Positions 18,439 to 27,845 of a DNA stretch of 64,000 nucleotides are shown in pieces; the first letter of the stretch is position 1; each line of letters opens with the position of its first letter. The notes under the pieces were generated by a model. It was given only the letters and a program-made list of their open reading frames with translations, was not told where the DNA came from and did no database searches. Both the position numbers and the translations under genes were made by a program. This DNA is from Falsochrobactrum shanghaiense (lineage in GTDB: Bacteria; Pseudomonadota; Alphaproteobacteria; Rhizobiales; Rhizobiaceae), in the NCBI RefSeq assembly GCF_003149535.1, contig NZ_QGDB01000001.1:310001-374000 (forward strand). The letters run 5' to 3'.

Positions 18439-19299
18439 ATGAACCAGATACAAAACCTCTCCCAAACCAAACTGATTGACGGCAATGCCGCATCTGCGCC
18501 GATATGCGTAACCATTGCCGGTTCCGACAGCGGCGGTGGTGCGGGCATTCAGGCCGACCTCAAGACATTCTCGGCGCTTGGCGTCTATGGCGCAAGCGTG
18601 ATTACCGCCATTACCGCGCAGAATACGCGCACCGTCACGGCGGTCCATGATGTACCCGCGCCAATCGTTTCGGCGCAGATCGATGTCGTGTTCGGTGATC
18701 TTGATGTGGCGGCGGTGAAGATCGGCATGGTGTCGGTGCCGGAAACCATTGAAGCCATTGCAGGCGGACTTGCACATTTTTCCGGCCCTGTCGTGCTCGA
18801 TCCGGTGATGGTGGCAAAATCGGGCGACCGGCTTTTAAGCGACACCGCGATCTCGGCCTTGCGTGAGATGCTCTTTCCGCTGGCAACATTGCTTACCCCC
18901 AACAGGCCGGAAGCAGCCTGCCTGCTCGATGTCGATGCAGCACGCAACGAAGACGAGGCGGAAGAACAGGGTCACGCCCTGCTTGCGCTTGGCGCGAAAG
19001 CGGTTCTGATGAAGGGCGGGCATGCGGAAGGGGACGTCTGCACCGATCTTCTCATCCGCCCGGACCAGCCGACCCTGCGGCTCGAAGCAACACGCATTTC
19101 AACCAAAAACACCCATGGCACGGGCTGCACGCTGTCTTCGGCCATTGCGGCGGGGCTGGCGCGAAAGCTGCCGCTCGACGACGCGCTTTCGCAAGCGCAT
19201 CTTTATCTGCAAGGCGCAATCCGTGCAGCAGACCAGCTTGCGGTCGGCAGCGGCCACGGCCCGGTGCACCACTTCCATAATCTGTGGGAGAGGGTGTGA
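18439..19299 (+). CDS. thiD: Hydroxymethylpyrimidine (phosphate) kinase
   Basis: A 286-residue ribokinase-fold HMP/HMP-P kinase. It has CVTIAGSDSGGGAGIQADLKTF near the start, DPVMVAKSGDRLL about residue 115, and KNTHGTGCTLSSAIAA near 215, which includes the catalytic region. The start at 18439 (MNQIQNLSQ) is chosen because the GAGAG Shine-Dalgarno lies 8 nt upstream; the ATG at 18424 lies inside the regulatory hairpin. First gene of the thiD-O-S-G-E-Y-tenA-thiX operon. It phosphorylates pyrimidine made available by salvage. Confidence 0.95.
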   Translation: MNQIQNLSQTKLIDGNAASAPICVTIAGSDSGGGAGIQADLKTFSALGVYGASVITAITAQNTRTVTAVHDVPAPIVSAQIDVVFGDLDVAAVKIGMVSVPETIEAIAGGLAHFSGPVVLDPVMVAKSGDRLLSDTAISALREMLFPLATLLTPNRPEAACLLDVDAARNEDEAEEQGHALLALGAKAVLMKGGHAEGDVCTDLLIRPDQPTLRLEATRISTKNTHGTGCTLSSAIAAGLARKLPLDDALSQAHLYLQGAIRAADQLAVGSGHGPVHHFHNLWERV

Positions 19300-20291
19300 T
19301 GCGGGTTACGATCATCGGCGCAGGCGTGGCAGGACTTGCCGCTGCCGCAGAATTTACCGATCACGGCCATGCCGTCACCGTGATTGCCCGCAGTGCGCAA
19401 ATCGGGGCCGATTGCTGCTCATGGCTTGCAGGCGGGATGCTGGCCCCATGGTGCGAGGGCGAAAGCGCGGAAGAACCGGTGGTGCGTCTTGGGCAGGAAG
19501 CCTTAAACTGGTGGGAGCGGCATGTTTCAGGCGTCAGGCGCGAGGGCACGCTGGTGCTTACGCACAGCCGCGATGCCAGCGAGTTACGCCGCTTTTCCCG
19601 CCGCACCAGCGCCTTCGGCATCATCGATCAGGAACGCATCGACGCGCTGGAACCAGACCTTGCAGGCCGTTTCCGGCAGGGGCTGTTCTTTTCCGGCGAA
19701 GGTCATCTTGATCCGCGCAAGGCGCTGATCGAGCTTGCCGACCATCTGCAAAAACAGGGCGTGGTTTTTCGCCTCGGCACGGATGCGAAAGAGGCGGAAA
19801 TCGATGCCGATATTATTGTCGATGCGCGCGGGCTTGCCGCCCGCGACATGCTGCCGGAATTGCGCGGCGTGAAGGGGGAAATGCTGCTCATCCGCTCGCG
19901 CGACATCAATCTTTCGCGTCCCGTGCGGCTGCTGCATCCGCGCATTCCGCTTTATATCGTGCCGCGCGGCGACGGCGTGCATATGGTCGGCGCAACCATG
20001 ATCGAAAGCGACCAGAAAGGCCATATCAGCGTGCGCTCGACGCTGGAAATGCTCAGCGCCGCCTACGCGCTGCATCCGGCATTTGGCGAAGCGGAAATTC
20101 TTGAAACCGGCGTCGATGCGCGTCCGGCCTTTCCCGACAACCTGCCGCGTGTGCACAGGCGCGGCAAAACCATTTTCCTCAACGGGCTTTACCGGCACGG
20201 CTTTCTGCTTTCGCCAGCGGTGGCGCGCATGGCAGTCGCAGCCGCAACCGATCCCCAAGCTCATCCTGAATTCATGGAGGACCATGCATGA
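19299..20291 (+). CDS. thiO: Glycine oxidase ThiO
   Basis: A 330-residue DAO-type flavoenzyme. It has the N-terminal FAD motif VTIIGAGVAGLAAAAEF, WLAGGMLAPWCEGE near residue 45, and a C-terminal NGLYRHGFLLSPAVA. It oxidises glycine to the iminoacetate used for the thiazole ring. The start overlaps the thiD stop by one base (TGATG). An earlier in-frame ATG at 19284 lies inside thiD. Confidence 0.93.
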   Translation: MRVTIIGAGVAGLAAAAEFTDHGHAVTVIARSAQIGADCCSWLAGGMLAPWCEGESAEEPVVRLGQEALNWWERHVSGVRREGTLVLTHSRDASELRRFSRRTSAFGIIDQERIDALEPDLAGRFRQGLFFSGEGHLDPRKALIELADHLQKQGVVFRLGTDAKEAEIDADIIVDARGLAARDMLPELRGVKGEMLLIRSRDINLSRPVRLLHPRIPLYIVPRGDGVHMVGATMIESDQKGHISVRSTLEMLSAAYALHPAFGEAEILETGVDARPAFPDNLPRVHRRGKTIFLNGLYRHGFLLSPAVARMAVAAATDPQAHPEFMEDHA

Positions 20292-20485
20292 ATATCGTTC
20301 TGAACGGCGAAGCGCATAAAACGCAATCAAGCAATCTTGCAGCATTGCTCAATGAAATCGAGCTTGATGAAGCGGTGGTGGCAACCGCGCTCAATGGCGA
20401 ATTCATCGCAAGCGATGAGCGCGCTGCAACCGTCCTTTCCGAAGGCGACCGCATCGAAGTGCTCGCCCCGATGCAGGGAGGCTGA
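20288..20485 (+). CDS. thiS: Sulfur carrier protein ThiS
   Basis: A 65-residue ubiquitin-fold carrier ending in the required Gly-Gly (LAPMQGG), to which sulfur is attached as thiocarboxylate. It begins inside the thiO stop (ATGA overlap) and is followed directly by thiG, its partner in thiazole synthesis. The activating enzyme ThiF is not in the window. Confidence 0.95.
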   Translation: MNIVLNGEAHKTQSSNLAALLNEIELDEAVVATALNGEFIASDERAATVLSEGDRIEVLAPMQGG

Positions 20486-20486
20486 A

Positions 20487-21257
20487 ATGCTGGAATTTTA
20501 CGGCAAACAATTTGAAAGCCGCCTGCTGCTCGGCACAGCACTTTATCCCTCGCCCGCCATTCTGGCCGATGCGGTGCGTGCCTCCGGATGCCAGATCGTC
20601 ACCGTATCGCTCAGGCGTGAAAGCGGCGAAGCGCGCGCGGGGCAGGATTTCTGGGCGCTGATCCGCCAGCTTGGCGCGCAGGTTCTGCCCAATACGGCTG
20701 GCTGCCACACGGCACGCGAAGCCGTCACCACCGCAAAAATGGCGCGTGAAGTGTTCGGCACCAACTGGATCAAGCTCGAAGTCATTGGCGATCACGATAC
20801 ATTGCAGCCCGATCCGTTCGGCCTTGTCGAAGCCGCCCGCATCCTCTGCGACGAGGGTTTCGAGGTATTTCCCTATATGAATGACGATCTGGTGGTCGCG
20901 GAAAAACTCGTCGAGGCAGGCTGCAAGGTGCTGATGCCATGGGGCGCGCCGATCGGCTCCGGGCGCGGGCTGAACAATCCCTATGCGCTCAAAACCATGC
21001 GCGCGCATTTTACCGATATTCCGCTCGTGGTCGATGCAGGCATCGGCGTGCCGTCACACGCGGCAGCAGCGATGGAACTTGGTTATGACGCGGTGCTGCT
21101 CAATACCGCGGTTGCCAAGGCAGGCGAGCCTGCGGCCATGGCACGCGCCTTCGCCCTGGCCATCGAGGCCGGACGCATCGCCTATGAGGCGGACCCGATC
21201 GAAGCGCGCGACATGGCCGCTCCCTCCACTCCCCTTATTGGAAAGGCGTTTCTGTGA
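20487..21257 (+). CDS. thiG: Thiazole synthase
   Basis: A 256-residue TIM-barrel thiazole synthase. Landmarks are [15 protein letters not shown] at the N-terminus, [17 protein letters not shown] about residue 92 with the substrate-binding Lys, [18 protein letters not shown] about 150, and [18 protein letters not shown] near 185. It forms the thiazole phosphate from DXP, iminoacetate and ThiS-thiocarboxylate. It starts one base after the thiS stop. Confidence 0.96.
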   Translation: MLEFYGKQFESRLLLGTALYPSPAILADAVRASGCQIVTVSLRRESGEARAGQDFWALIRQLGAQVLPNTAGCHTAREAVTTAKMAREVFGTNWIKLEVIGDHDTLQPDPFGLVEAARILCDEGFEVFPYMNDDLVVAEKLVEAGCKVLMPWGAPIGSGRGLNNPYALKTMRAHFTDIPLVVDAGIGVPSHAAAAMELGYDAVLLNTAVAKAGEPAAMARAFALAIEAGRIAYEADPIEARDMAAPSTPLIGKAFL

Positions 21258-21880
21258 TGGTTCTTGATCCCTTTTACCCGATTTTCGACAGTACGAACTG
21301 GCTCAGGCGGCTGGTGCCATTGGGCATCAAGCTGGTGCAGCTTCGCATCAAAGACAAAAGCGAGGCGGAACTGCGCGCAGAAATTCGCGCAGCACGCGCA
21401 CTTTGCGCGGCCCATGACTGCCAGTTGATCGTTAATGATTACTGGCAACTGGCGCTGGAAGAAGGCTGCGATTTCATTCATCTGGGACAGGAAGACCTTG
21501 ATGAAGCCGATCTTGGAGCCATCCGCGCGGGCGGGCTGAAGCTTGGCGTCTCCAGCCATGACGAAGCGGAACTCGACCGCGCGCTTGCGCTCAAGCCTGA
21601 TTATATCGCGCTCGGCCCGATCTATCCGACCATTCTCAAGAAGATGAAATGGGAGCAGCAGGGCCTGCCGCGCCTTGGCGAATGGAAGGCGCGCATTGGC
21701 GATATTCCGCTTGTCGGCATTGGCGGCATGAGCGTCGAGCGCGCGCCCGGCGTCTTTGCCGCGGGGGCCGATATTGTGTCTGTCGTCACCGACATCACGC
21801 TGAATGCCGACCCTGAAGCCCGCGTGCGGGAATGGATCGACATCACCCGCGCCCATGTAACTGACAAGATCATGGCCTGA
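21257..21880 (+). CDS. thiE: Thiamine phosphate synthase
   Basis: A 207-residue TenI/ThiE TIM-barrel protein: QLRIKDKSEAELRAEIR near residue 28, LIVNDYWQLALEEGCDFIHLGQEDL near 56, and GIGGMSVERAPGVFAAGADIVSVVTDI near the C-terminus. It joins HMP-PP and thiazole phosphate. The ATG at 21257 overlaps the thiG stop (TGATG); a GTG at 21254 would add one residue. TenI-type thiazole tautomerase is the alternative, but position in a thiOSGE operon and the motifs favour ThiE. Confidence 0.88.
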   Translation: MVLDPFYPIFDSTNWLRRLVPLGIKLVQLRIKDKSEAELRAEIRAARALCAAHDCQLIVNDYWQLALEEGCDFIHLGQEDLDEADLGAIRAGGLKLGVSSHDEAELDRALALKPDYIALGPIYPTILKKMKWEQQGLPRLGEWKARIGDIPLVGIGGMSVERAPGVFAAGADIVSVVTDITLNADPEARVREWIDITRAHVTDKIMA

Positions 21881-21898
21881 TCTTTTACGGAGGAATGC

Positions 21899-22864
21899 AT
21901 GAAAAAACTGATTTTTGCCGCGCTTTTCAGCGCCACCCTTTCTGCCGCCCTGACGACAGGCGCGCAGGCCAATGACAAGCTCAAGCTCATTTTAGACTGG
22001 TATGTGAACCCCGATCACGGCCCGATCATCGTCGCAGAGAAGCTGGGCTATTTCACCGATGCGGGGCTGGATGTCGAAATCATCGCGCCCGCCGATGCCT
22101 CGGTGCCGCCGAAAATGGTGGCGGCGGGGCAGGCCGATCTTGCCATTTCCTATCAGCAGCAGGTGCATCTGGATGTGCACGCCGACATGCCGCTCATCCG
22201 GGTTGGCACATTGGTCGATTCCCCGCTCAACTGCCTGATGGTGCGTGACGATGGTTCGGTGAACGAAATCGCCGATCTTGAGGGCAGGAAGATCGGCTTT
22301 TCCGTCGCCGGGGTGGAGGAAGTCCTGCTCGAAACCATTCTGGGCGGGCATGGCGTAAAAATGTCCGACGTCGAATTGATCAATGTCAATTTCTCGCTCG
22401 CGCCGGCGCTGATGTCGAAACAGGTCGATGCGGTGATGGGAGCCTATCGCAACGTCGAATTGAACCAGATGGAAATCGAAGGCGTCAAAGGCAAGTGCTT
22501 CTTCGTCGAGGAGGAAGGCGTGCCGGTCTATGACGAACTGGTCTATGTCGCCAACAAGGACCGGCTGGAGAAAGATAAAATATCGCGCTTTCTGGGCGCC
22601 ACGGAAAAGGCCGCGCAATTCATCGTCAACCATCCCGACAAGGGCTATGCGCTGTTCTCGTCCTATAGCAGCGAACTCAAGGATGAGTTGAACCAGCGCG
22701 CATGGAAAGACACGGTTGCACGCTTTTCGCGTGCACCCGCCAGCCTCGATCATGGGCGCTGGAGCCGCTACGAGGCCTATCTGCATGAGAATGGCCTCGT
22801 CCCATCCATCCTGCCCGTCGAACAGCTCGCCATCGATGTAAATGCTGAAGGAGACAAGTCATGA
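21899..22864 (+). CDS. thiY: ABC transporter substrate-binding protein for thiamine pyrimidine precursor
   Basis: A 321-residue NMT1/THI5-like periplasmic binding protein with a signal peptide (MKKLIFAALFSATLSAALTT, cleavage after AQA about residue 24). The mature start KLKLILDWYVNPDHGPIIVAEKLGYF matches the family that binds formylaminopyrimidine/HMP-type precursors. A strong GGAGGA precedes the start. Its place in the TPP-controlled operon before tenA and thiX supports a role in pyrimidine salvage. Confidence 0.92.
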   Translation: MKKLIFAALFSATLSAALTTGAQANDKLKLILDWYVNPDHGPIIVAEKLGYFTDAGLDVEIIAPADASVPPKMVAAGQADLAISYQQQVHLDVHADMPLIRVGTLVDSPLNCLMVRDDGSVNEIADLEGRKIGFSVAGVEEVLLETILGGHGVKMSDVELINVNFSLAPALMSKQVDAVMGAYRNVELNQMEIEGVKGKCFFVEEEGVPVYDELVYVANKDRLEKDKISRFLGATEKAAQFIVNHPDKGYALFSSYSSELKDELNQRAWKDTVARFSRAPASLDHGRWSRYEAYLHENGLVPSILPVEQLAIDVNAEGDKS

Positions 22865-23556
22865 ACCTGCCGCAACCGGATTTTTCGTCAAAGCTTTTCA
22901 GCCGCCTGCGTGCTGCGACAATAGAGGACTGGAAGCCCTTCATCGGCCACGCATTCGTGCGCGGGCTGGGCGATGGAACCTTGCCGAAATCTGCTTTCCT
23001 GCATTATCTCAGGCAGGATTATGTCTATCTGCATCATTATGCGCGCGCATGGGCGCTTGGCGTCGTGAAGGCCACGACCTTGCAGGAAAGCCGCCTTTGC
23101 GCCGACATCATGCATGGTCTGGCCAGCGTGGAACTGCCGCTGCATATCGGCATCTGCGCGCGTGAGGGGATCAGCGAGGAAGAGCTTTTCATCACGCGCG
23201 AAGAGCCGGAAAACCTTGCCTATACGCGCTATGTGCTCGATTGCGGACAGGCAGGAGATTTTCTCGATCTTCTGGCAGCACTCGTTCCCTGCGCGCATGG
23301 CTATGGCGAGATCGGCCTCAATCTCGCTGCCAGCGCCGCCCCCGACACGCCCTATCGGGAGTGGATCGATACCTATGCGGGCGATGATTTTCAGCAGATG
23401 TGCCATGATGTCGGCAAGCTGTTTGATCAGGCGGCAAAGGATCGTATCGGCGAGGATTTCGAGAACAGCCCGCGCTGGCCGCGCCTGTGCCAGATATTTG
23501 CAACCGCAAGCAGGCTTGAGGCTTCCTTCTGGCAGATGGGCTTGAAGGCCGCATAG
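22861..23556 (+). CDS. tenA: TenA aminopyrimidine aminohydrolase (thiaminase II family)
   Basis: A 231-residue all-helical TenA/PqqC-fold enzyme. ALVPCAHGYGEIG (about 139-151) carries the catalytic Cys and the YxEIG motif, and LHYLRQDYVYLHHYARAW near residue 42 is also conserved. It hydrolyses aminopyrimidine breakdown products of thiamine to HMP. It overlaps thiY (ATGA) and lies next to the precursor transporter, which fits salvage. Confidence 0.93.
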   Translation: MNLPQPDFSSKLFSRLRAATIEDWKPFIGHAFVRGLGDGTLPKSAFLHYLRQDYVYLHHYARAWALGVVKATTLQESRLCADIMHGLASVELPLHIGICAREGISEEELFITREEPENLAYTRYVLDCGQAGDFLDLLAALVPCAHGYGEIGLNLAASAAPDTPYREWIDTYAGDDFQQMCHDVGKLFDQAAKDRIGEDFENSPRWPRLCQIFATASRLEASFWQMGLKAA

Positions 23557-24330
23557 GTGGAAAGCGTTCTCTCAAAACGCCCCCGCAAAAGGCGCATTGC
23601 CGACGGATTTCTGTCGGCGGGCGCCGTTCTGCTACTATGGCAGGCGGTGGTGAGCCTCTGGCAGATGCCGCGCTTCATCCTGCCCGGCCCGCTCGATGTG
23701 TTTCATGCGCTTTTCGCCAATGGGCGGCTGATCGTGGATAATGCCATTGTCACCTTTGGCGAGGTTCTGGGCGGTCTTGTGCTTGGCAGTGCGGTGGGAG
23801 CGATTACCGCCATCGCCCTGATGATGTCACCGCTCATGCAAAGGCTGGTGATGCCTTTGCTGGTGTTCAGTCAGGCCATCCCGATTTTCGCGCTCGCGCC
23901 GATCCTCACCCTATGGTTCGGATATGGACCCACATCAAAAATCGCCGTCATCCTGCTGATGATCTTTTTTCCGGTCGTTTCCACCTTTTTCGATGGTATG
24001 CAGCGCACCGACCGCAATCTGATCGATGCGGCGGAAAATCTTGGCGCAAAGCCGAACGCCATCCTGTTTTGCGTGCGCATACCGGCGGCTTTTCCCGCGC
24101 TTGCTTCGGGCCTTAGCCTTGCAGCCGTCTATGCCCCCATCGGCGCGGTGGTCGGCGAATGGGTGGGAGCGTCCAAAGGGCTTGGCTATCTGATGCTGCT
24201 GGCCAATGGGCGCGCCAAGGTGGACCTGATGTTCGCCTGCCTGTTGGTTCTGGCCGCTTTCACCATGATCCTGCATGGGGCGGTTTCGCATCTTGCCCAC
24301 AGGCTCGCGGCATGGCCCAAAAAGCTATAA
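23557..24330 (+). CDS. thiX: ABC transporter permease for thiamine precursor
   Basis: A 257-residue BPD-type inner-membrane permease with about six hydrophobic segments and an EAA-type loop around DAAENLGAKPNAILFCVRIPAAFPALASG. The GTG start directly abuts the tenA stop. It belongs with ThiY. No ATPase gene (thiZ) follows; the next gene is a convergent lacI-type regulator whose stop overlaps this one. The ATPase must be shared or encoded elsewhere. Confidence 0.9.
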   Translation: MESVLSKRPRKRRIADGFLSAGAVLLLWQAVVSLWQMPRFILPGPLDVFHALFANGRLIVDNAIVTFGEVLGGLVLGSAVGAITAIALMMSPLMQRLVMPLLVFSQAIPIFALAPILTLWFGYGPTSKIAVILLMIFFPVVSTFFDGMQRTDRNLIDAAENLGAKPNAILFCVRIPAAFPALASGLSLAAVYAPIGAVVGEWVGASKGLGYLMLLANGRAKVDLMFACLLVLAAFTMILHGAVSHLAHRLAAWPKKL

Positions 24331-25347
24331 TCGCGCCTTGCCGGAAGACTGGCGGATGACAAGCTGGTAGTCGATGCGGCGCGAGGGAGATGTTTCATTC
24401 GTGTCGATCTGGCGAAGCAGCATATCGACCGCATCGCGGGTCATTTCCAGAATGGGCTGACGGATGGTCGTGATCTGCGGCGACACCATGCTGGCGATGC
24501 TGCTGTCATCAAAGCCCACGACCGTCAGATCGTCAGGCACCTTGATCTTGCGCTCATGGGCGACCTGCACCACCGCCGCAGCCATATCGTCATTCGATGC
24601 AAAAATGGCCGTGGGCCGATCTTTTAAGGAAAGCAGGGTTTTCCCCGCCTGCAAGCCACTTGCAAAACTAAAGCCGCCCTCCACTTCATAAGCGGGATTG
24701 CGCGTGATTCCGACCTTTTGCAAGGTCTGGCGATAGGCTTCAAGACGCAATTGCGCCGAGCGGTGCGAAAGATCGCCGGTGATGATGGCAATCCTTTCAT
24801 GGCCGAGATCGAGCAGATATTGCATCAGTTCGACGGTGGCGGCGTCATCGTCAATGGCCACGCTATCGGTGGGGTGCACATTGAAATCGCCCGCCACGCG
24901 CGCAAAAGGCATGGCCGAGGCGATAAGTTCCTGCAAGATTTCCGGATCATCCGACATTGGCGGGGTTACGATAATGCCGTCCAGACCGGATGCATGGGCG
25001 GTTTCGATCAGGGAACCGCGAATATCATCGCGATTTTCGATGGGGAATATCAGCAGCCGGTAGCGCGTGCCGCGCAGCCGGTCGAGCGCGCCGACCTGCA
25101 ATTCCGAAACATAGCTCTGGCTGGGATTTTCAAAGAACAGCCCGATCAGATGCGAGCGGCGTTCGACCAGATTGCGCGCCGCCGCATTGGGACGATAGCG
25201 CAGCTCCGCGCCTGCCTGACGGACCTTTTCGCGGATGGCATCGCGCACATTGGGCTCGTCATTATAGACGCGCGATACGGTTTTGATCGATACTCCGGCG
25301 AGCCGCGCCACATCATGGATCGTCGCCCTCTTACCTGTCGCGGCCAT
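24325..25347 (-). CDS. LacI-family transcriptional regulator
   Basis: A 340-residue LacI/PurR-type regulator. The N-terminal HTH and hinge are ATIHDVARLAGVSIKTVSRVYNDEPNVR...VRQAGAELRYRPNAAARNL, followed by a periplasmic-binding-protein-like sugar domain. It lies 109 bp downstream of glpD on the same strand, and its 3' end overlaps thiX by 6 bp. No sugar operon adjoins it, so its ligand is unknown; control of glycerol-related or remote genes is possible. Confidence 0.88.
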   Translation of the reverse strand: MAATGKRATIHDVARLAGVSIKTVSRVYNDEPNVRDAIREKVRQAGAELRYRPNAAARNLVERRSHLIGLFFENPSQSYVSELQVGALDRLRGTRYRLLIFPIENRDDIRGSLIETAHASGLDGIIVTPPMSDDPEILQELIASAMPFARVAGDFNVHPTDSVAIDDDAATVELMQYLLDLGHERIAIITGDLSHRSAQLRLEAYRQTLQKVGITRNPAYEVEGGFSFASGLQAGKTLLSLKDRPTAIFASNDDMAAAVVQVAHERKIKVPDDLTVVGFDDSSIASMVSPQITTIRQPILEMTRDAVDMLLRQIDTNETSPSRRIDYQLVIRQSSGKARL

Positions 25348-25456
25348 GCCCGGTCATCGCTCCTCCCAAAACTCCACGACCTAACTAGACAGTTTGAAAG
25401 CCAAGGAAAAGAGTAAAGTCAATTTATTATGCCGGGCGGCTCTTTAAGGTTGCGGG

Positions 25457-26974
25457 TTACCGATGTGAAACGGTCTCGGGCAGCATGAAAGTCTCCAGCA
25501 TGGAGATTTGCGCGCTGGCAAGCCGCAGTCCCAGCTTGGTGCGGCGCCACAAAATATCTTCCGCCGTGCAGGCCCATTCGTTTTCAATCAGATAGCGGAC
25601 TTCCGCCTCATAAAGATCAGCACCGAAATGCTGCCCCAGATCGGCAAGCGAAGCGGCATTTCCAAGCAATATCCGGGCACGCGTGCCGTAAAGGCGAAAC
25701 AGGCGGCGGGCATGGGCGGGCGAGAGGAAAGGATAAGCGGCAAGCAGCTTTTTCAACTCGCGCTCGAAGGCTGTTTGCGGGAAATCGCCGCCCGGCAAAG
25801 GCGCTGCATGGGTCCATGGTGCGGCTTTGCGGCCCAGCCGCTGCCCGATCTTTTCAAGCATATGTTCCGCCAGCTTTCGCGCCGTCGTCAGCTTGCCGCC
25901 AAAGACATTGATGAGCGGGGCCGCGCCCTGTGGCGCATCTTCCTTGAGCACATAATCGCGCGTCGCTTCCTGCGCCTTGCTTGCACCATCATCATAAAGC
26001 GGGCGCACGCCGGAATAGGTCCAGACGATGTCTTTGCGCTCCACCGGCTCGCGGAAATATTCGCTGGCGGCGGCACAGAGATAGCTGGTTTCCTGCGGGG
26101 TGATCGCTACTTTTGCCGGATCACCGTGATAATCCTGATCGGTCGTGCCGATCAGCGTAAAATCGTCCTCATAGGGGATTGCGAAAATAATCCGCCCGTC
26201 ATTGTTCTGGAAGAAATAGGAGCGTGGATCGGAAAATTTCCGACGCACCACAATATGGCTGCCCTGCACGAGACGGACATTGTGCAACTGGCGTTCGCCT
26301 TCGATCTTTTGCAACGCCTGATCCACCCATGGACCGGCGGCATTGACGAGAAGGCGCGCACGAACCTCTTCCTGCATACCCGTATCGGCATGTTCAAGCG
26401 TCAGCGTCCAGGCGCGCGCATCGCGGTGCGCAGAAACCACCTTTGTCCGGGTCTGGATCGCGGCACCGCGATCAGCTGCATCACGCGCGCTCAGCGCCAC
26501 AAAACGCGCGTCATCAACCCAGCAGTCGGAATATTCAAACGCCCTGGTGAAAAGCGGCTTGAGGGGAGCCGCTGCCGGATCGGTGTGCATGTCGAGCGTG
26601 CGCGTGGCAGGCAGTTCCTTGCGCCCGCCGAGATGATCATAGAAGAACAGCCCAAGGCGCAGCAGCCATGCCGGACGCACGCCGCCCTTGTGATAGGGCA
26701 GCACGAAACGCATCGGGTGGATGATATGCGGCGCATTGGCCCAGAGCACCTCGCGCTCCATCAGCGCCTCGCGCACCAGCCGGAATTCGTAATGTTCCAG
26801 ATAGCGCAAGCCGCCATGAATGAGCTTTGTCGCCCGCGAGGAAGTGCCGCTCGCCAGATCGTTCATTTCCGCAAGTCTCACGGAAAAGCCGCGTCCCGCC
26901 GCATCGCGCGCGATGCTGCAGCCATTGATGCCGCCGCCGATAATGAAAATGTCGAATATCTGTTCCTGCGCCAT
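25457..26974 (-). CDS. glpD: Aerobic glycerol-3-phosphate dehydrogenase
   Basis: A 505-residue membrane-associated FAD enzyme oxidising glycerol 3-phosphate to dihydroxyacetone phosphate. It has the FAD motif IFIIGGGINGCSIARDAAGRG near residue 9, GTSSRATKLIHGGLRYLEHYEF about 44, and TTDQDYHGDP near 268. The start MAQEQIFDIFIIGG at 26974 has AGGA 6 nt upstream; a start at 27004 would add ten residues. It follows glpR on the same strand with an 82-bp gap that contains repeats suited to GlpR binding. Confidence 0.95.
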   Translation of the reverse strand: MAQEQIFDIFIIGGGINGCSIARDAAGRGFSVRLAEMNDLASGTSSRATKLIHGGLRYLEHYEFRLVREALMEREVLWANAPHIIHPMRFVLPYHKGGVRPAWLLRLGLFFYDHLGGRKELPATRTLDMHTDPAAAPLKPLFTRAFEYSDCWVDDARFVALSARDAADRGAAIQTRTKVVSAHRDARAWTLTLEHADTGMQEEVRARLLVNAAGPWVDQALQKIEGERQLHNVRLVQGSHIVVRRKFSDPRSYFFQNNDGRIIFAIPYEDDFTLIGTTDQDYHGDPAKVAITPQETSYLCAAASEYFREPVERKDIVWTYSGVRPLYDDGASKAQEATRDYVLKEDAPQGAAPLINVFGGKLTTARKLAEHMLEKIGQRLGRKAAPWTHAAPLPGGDFPQTAFERELKKLLAAYPFLSPAHARRLFRLYGTRARILLGNAASLADLGQHFGADLYEAEVRYLIENEWACTAEDILWRRTKLGLRLASAQISMLETFMLPETVSHR

Positions 26975-27027
26975 GGCGAATCCTGAAGGCTTCCTGTCCA
27001 CCAAAGCGAATATAATTCATCTTATAT

Positions 27028-27056
27028 GAAAGCAAAATGAAAATGAAACGAAAGCG
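27028..27056. promoter_or_regulatory. Candidate GlpR operator upstream of glpD
   Basis: The glpR-glpD gap carries iterated GAAA elements (GAAAG at 27028-27032, then TGAAAATGAAACGAAAG ending at 27054). On the coding strand this reads as repeated TTTCGTTTCATTTTCATTTT. DeoR-type GlpR proteins bind short iterated T-rich half-sites, and a related TTTCG repeat occurs upstream of glpR. Confidence 0.45.
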
Positions 27057-27845
27057 TCAAACTTTCTTTTCGCTTTCCGCTTCCACCGCCGTTTCGATGA
27101 GTTCGACATTATGCTCGCGGCAAATGTCGCGCAATTGCTGCGAAGGGCAGCGGTCGGTGATGAAGGTGCCGATTTGCGAAATATGCCCAAGGCGCACCGG
27201 CGCCGTGCGTTCCAGCTTGGTGGAATCGGTCACGAGAATGACATGGCGGGCATTGGCGATGATCGCCTGCGCCACTTTCACTTCCCGGAAATCGAAATCG
27301 AGCAGCGCGCCATCTTCATCCATGGCGGAGACGCCGACAATTGCGTAATCGACCTTGAACTGGCGGATGAAGTCCACTGCCGCTTCGCCGACGATACCGC
27401 CATCGGAGGCGCGCACCACCCCGCCCGCGATGACCACTTCAATCTGGGGATAGACGCGCAGCGTATTGGCGACATTGATATTATTGGTGATGACCATCAG
27501 GTGATCGTGATCGATCAGCGCGTGGCTGACGGCCTCGGTCGTCGTGCCGATATTGATGAAGAGCGAAGCGCCTTCCGGGATCATCGCGGCGGCGGCGTGG
27601 CCGATCTGCTCTTTCTGGTGTGCGGCGATTCGGCGGCGCGCCTCATATTCCATATTCTCCACACCGGACGGATAGAGCGCCCCGCCATGAATGCGGCGCA
27701 ACAGGCGCGCCTTGCAAAGATCGTTGAGATCCTTGCGCACGGTCTGCGGCGTCACATCGAAAGTTCCGGCAAGGTCATCGACCAGAACCTGTCCCTGACG
27801 GCGGGCAATGTCCAGAATGGCGTTGTGGCGAGGCGTAAGCTGCAT
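27057..27845 (-). CDS. glpR: DeoR-family glycerol-3-phosphate regulon repressor
   Basis: A 262-residue DeoR-type repressor. N-terminal winged HTH: RHNAILDIARRQGQVLVDDLAGTFDVTPQTVRKDLNDLCKARLLRRIHGGAL; C-terminal sugar-phosphate domain with SLFINIGTTTEAVSHAL near residue 97. Immediate linkage to glpD on the same strand makes GlpR the best assignment. It probably represses glpD and is relieved by glycerol 3-phosphate. Confidence 0.92.
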   Translation of the reverse strand: MQLTPRHNAILDIARRQGQVLVDDLAGTFDVTPQTVRKDLNDLCKARLLRRIHGGALYPSGVENMEYEARRRIAAHQKEQIGHAAAAMIPEGASLFINIGTTTEAVSHALIDHDHLMVITNNINVANTLRVYPQIEVVIAGGVVRASDGGIVGEAAVDFIRQFKVDYAIVGVSAMDEDGALLDFDFREVKVAQAIIANARHVILVTDSTKLERTAPVRLGHISQIGTFITDRCPSQQLRDICREHNVELIETAVEAESEKKV

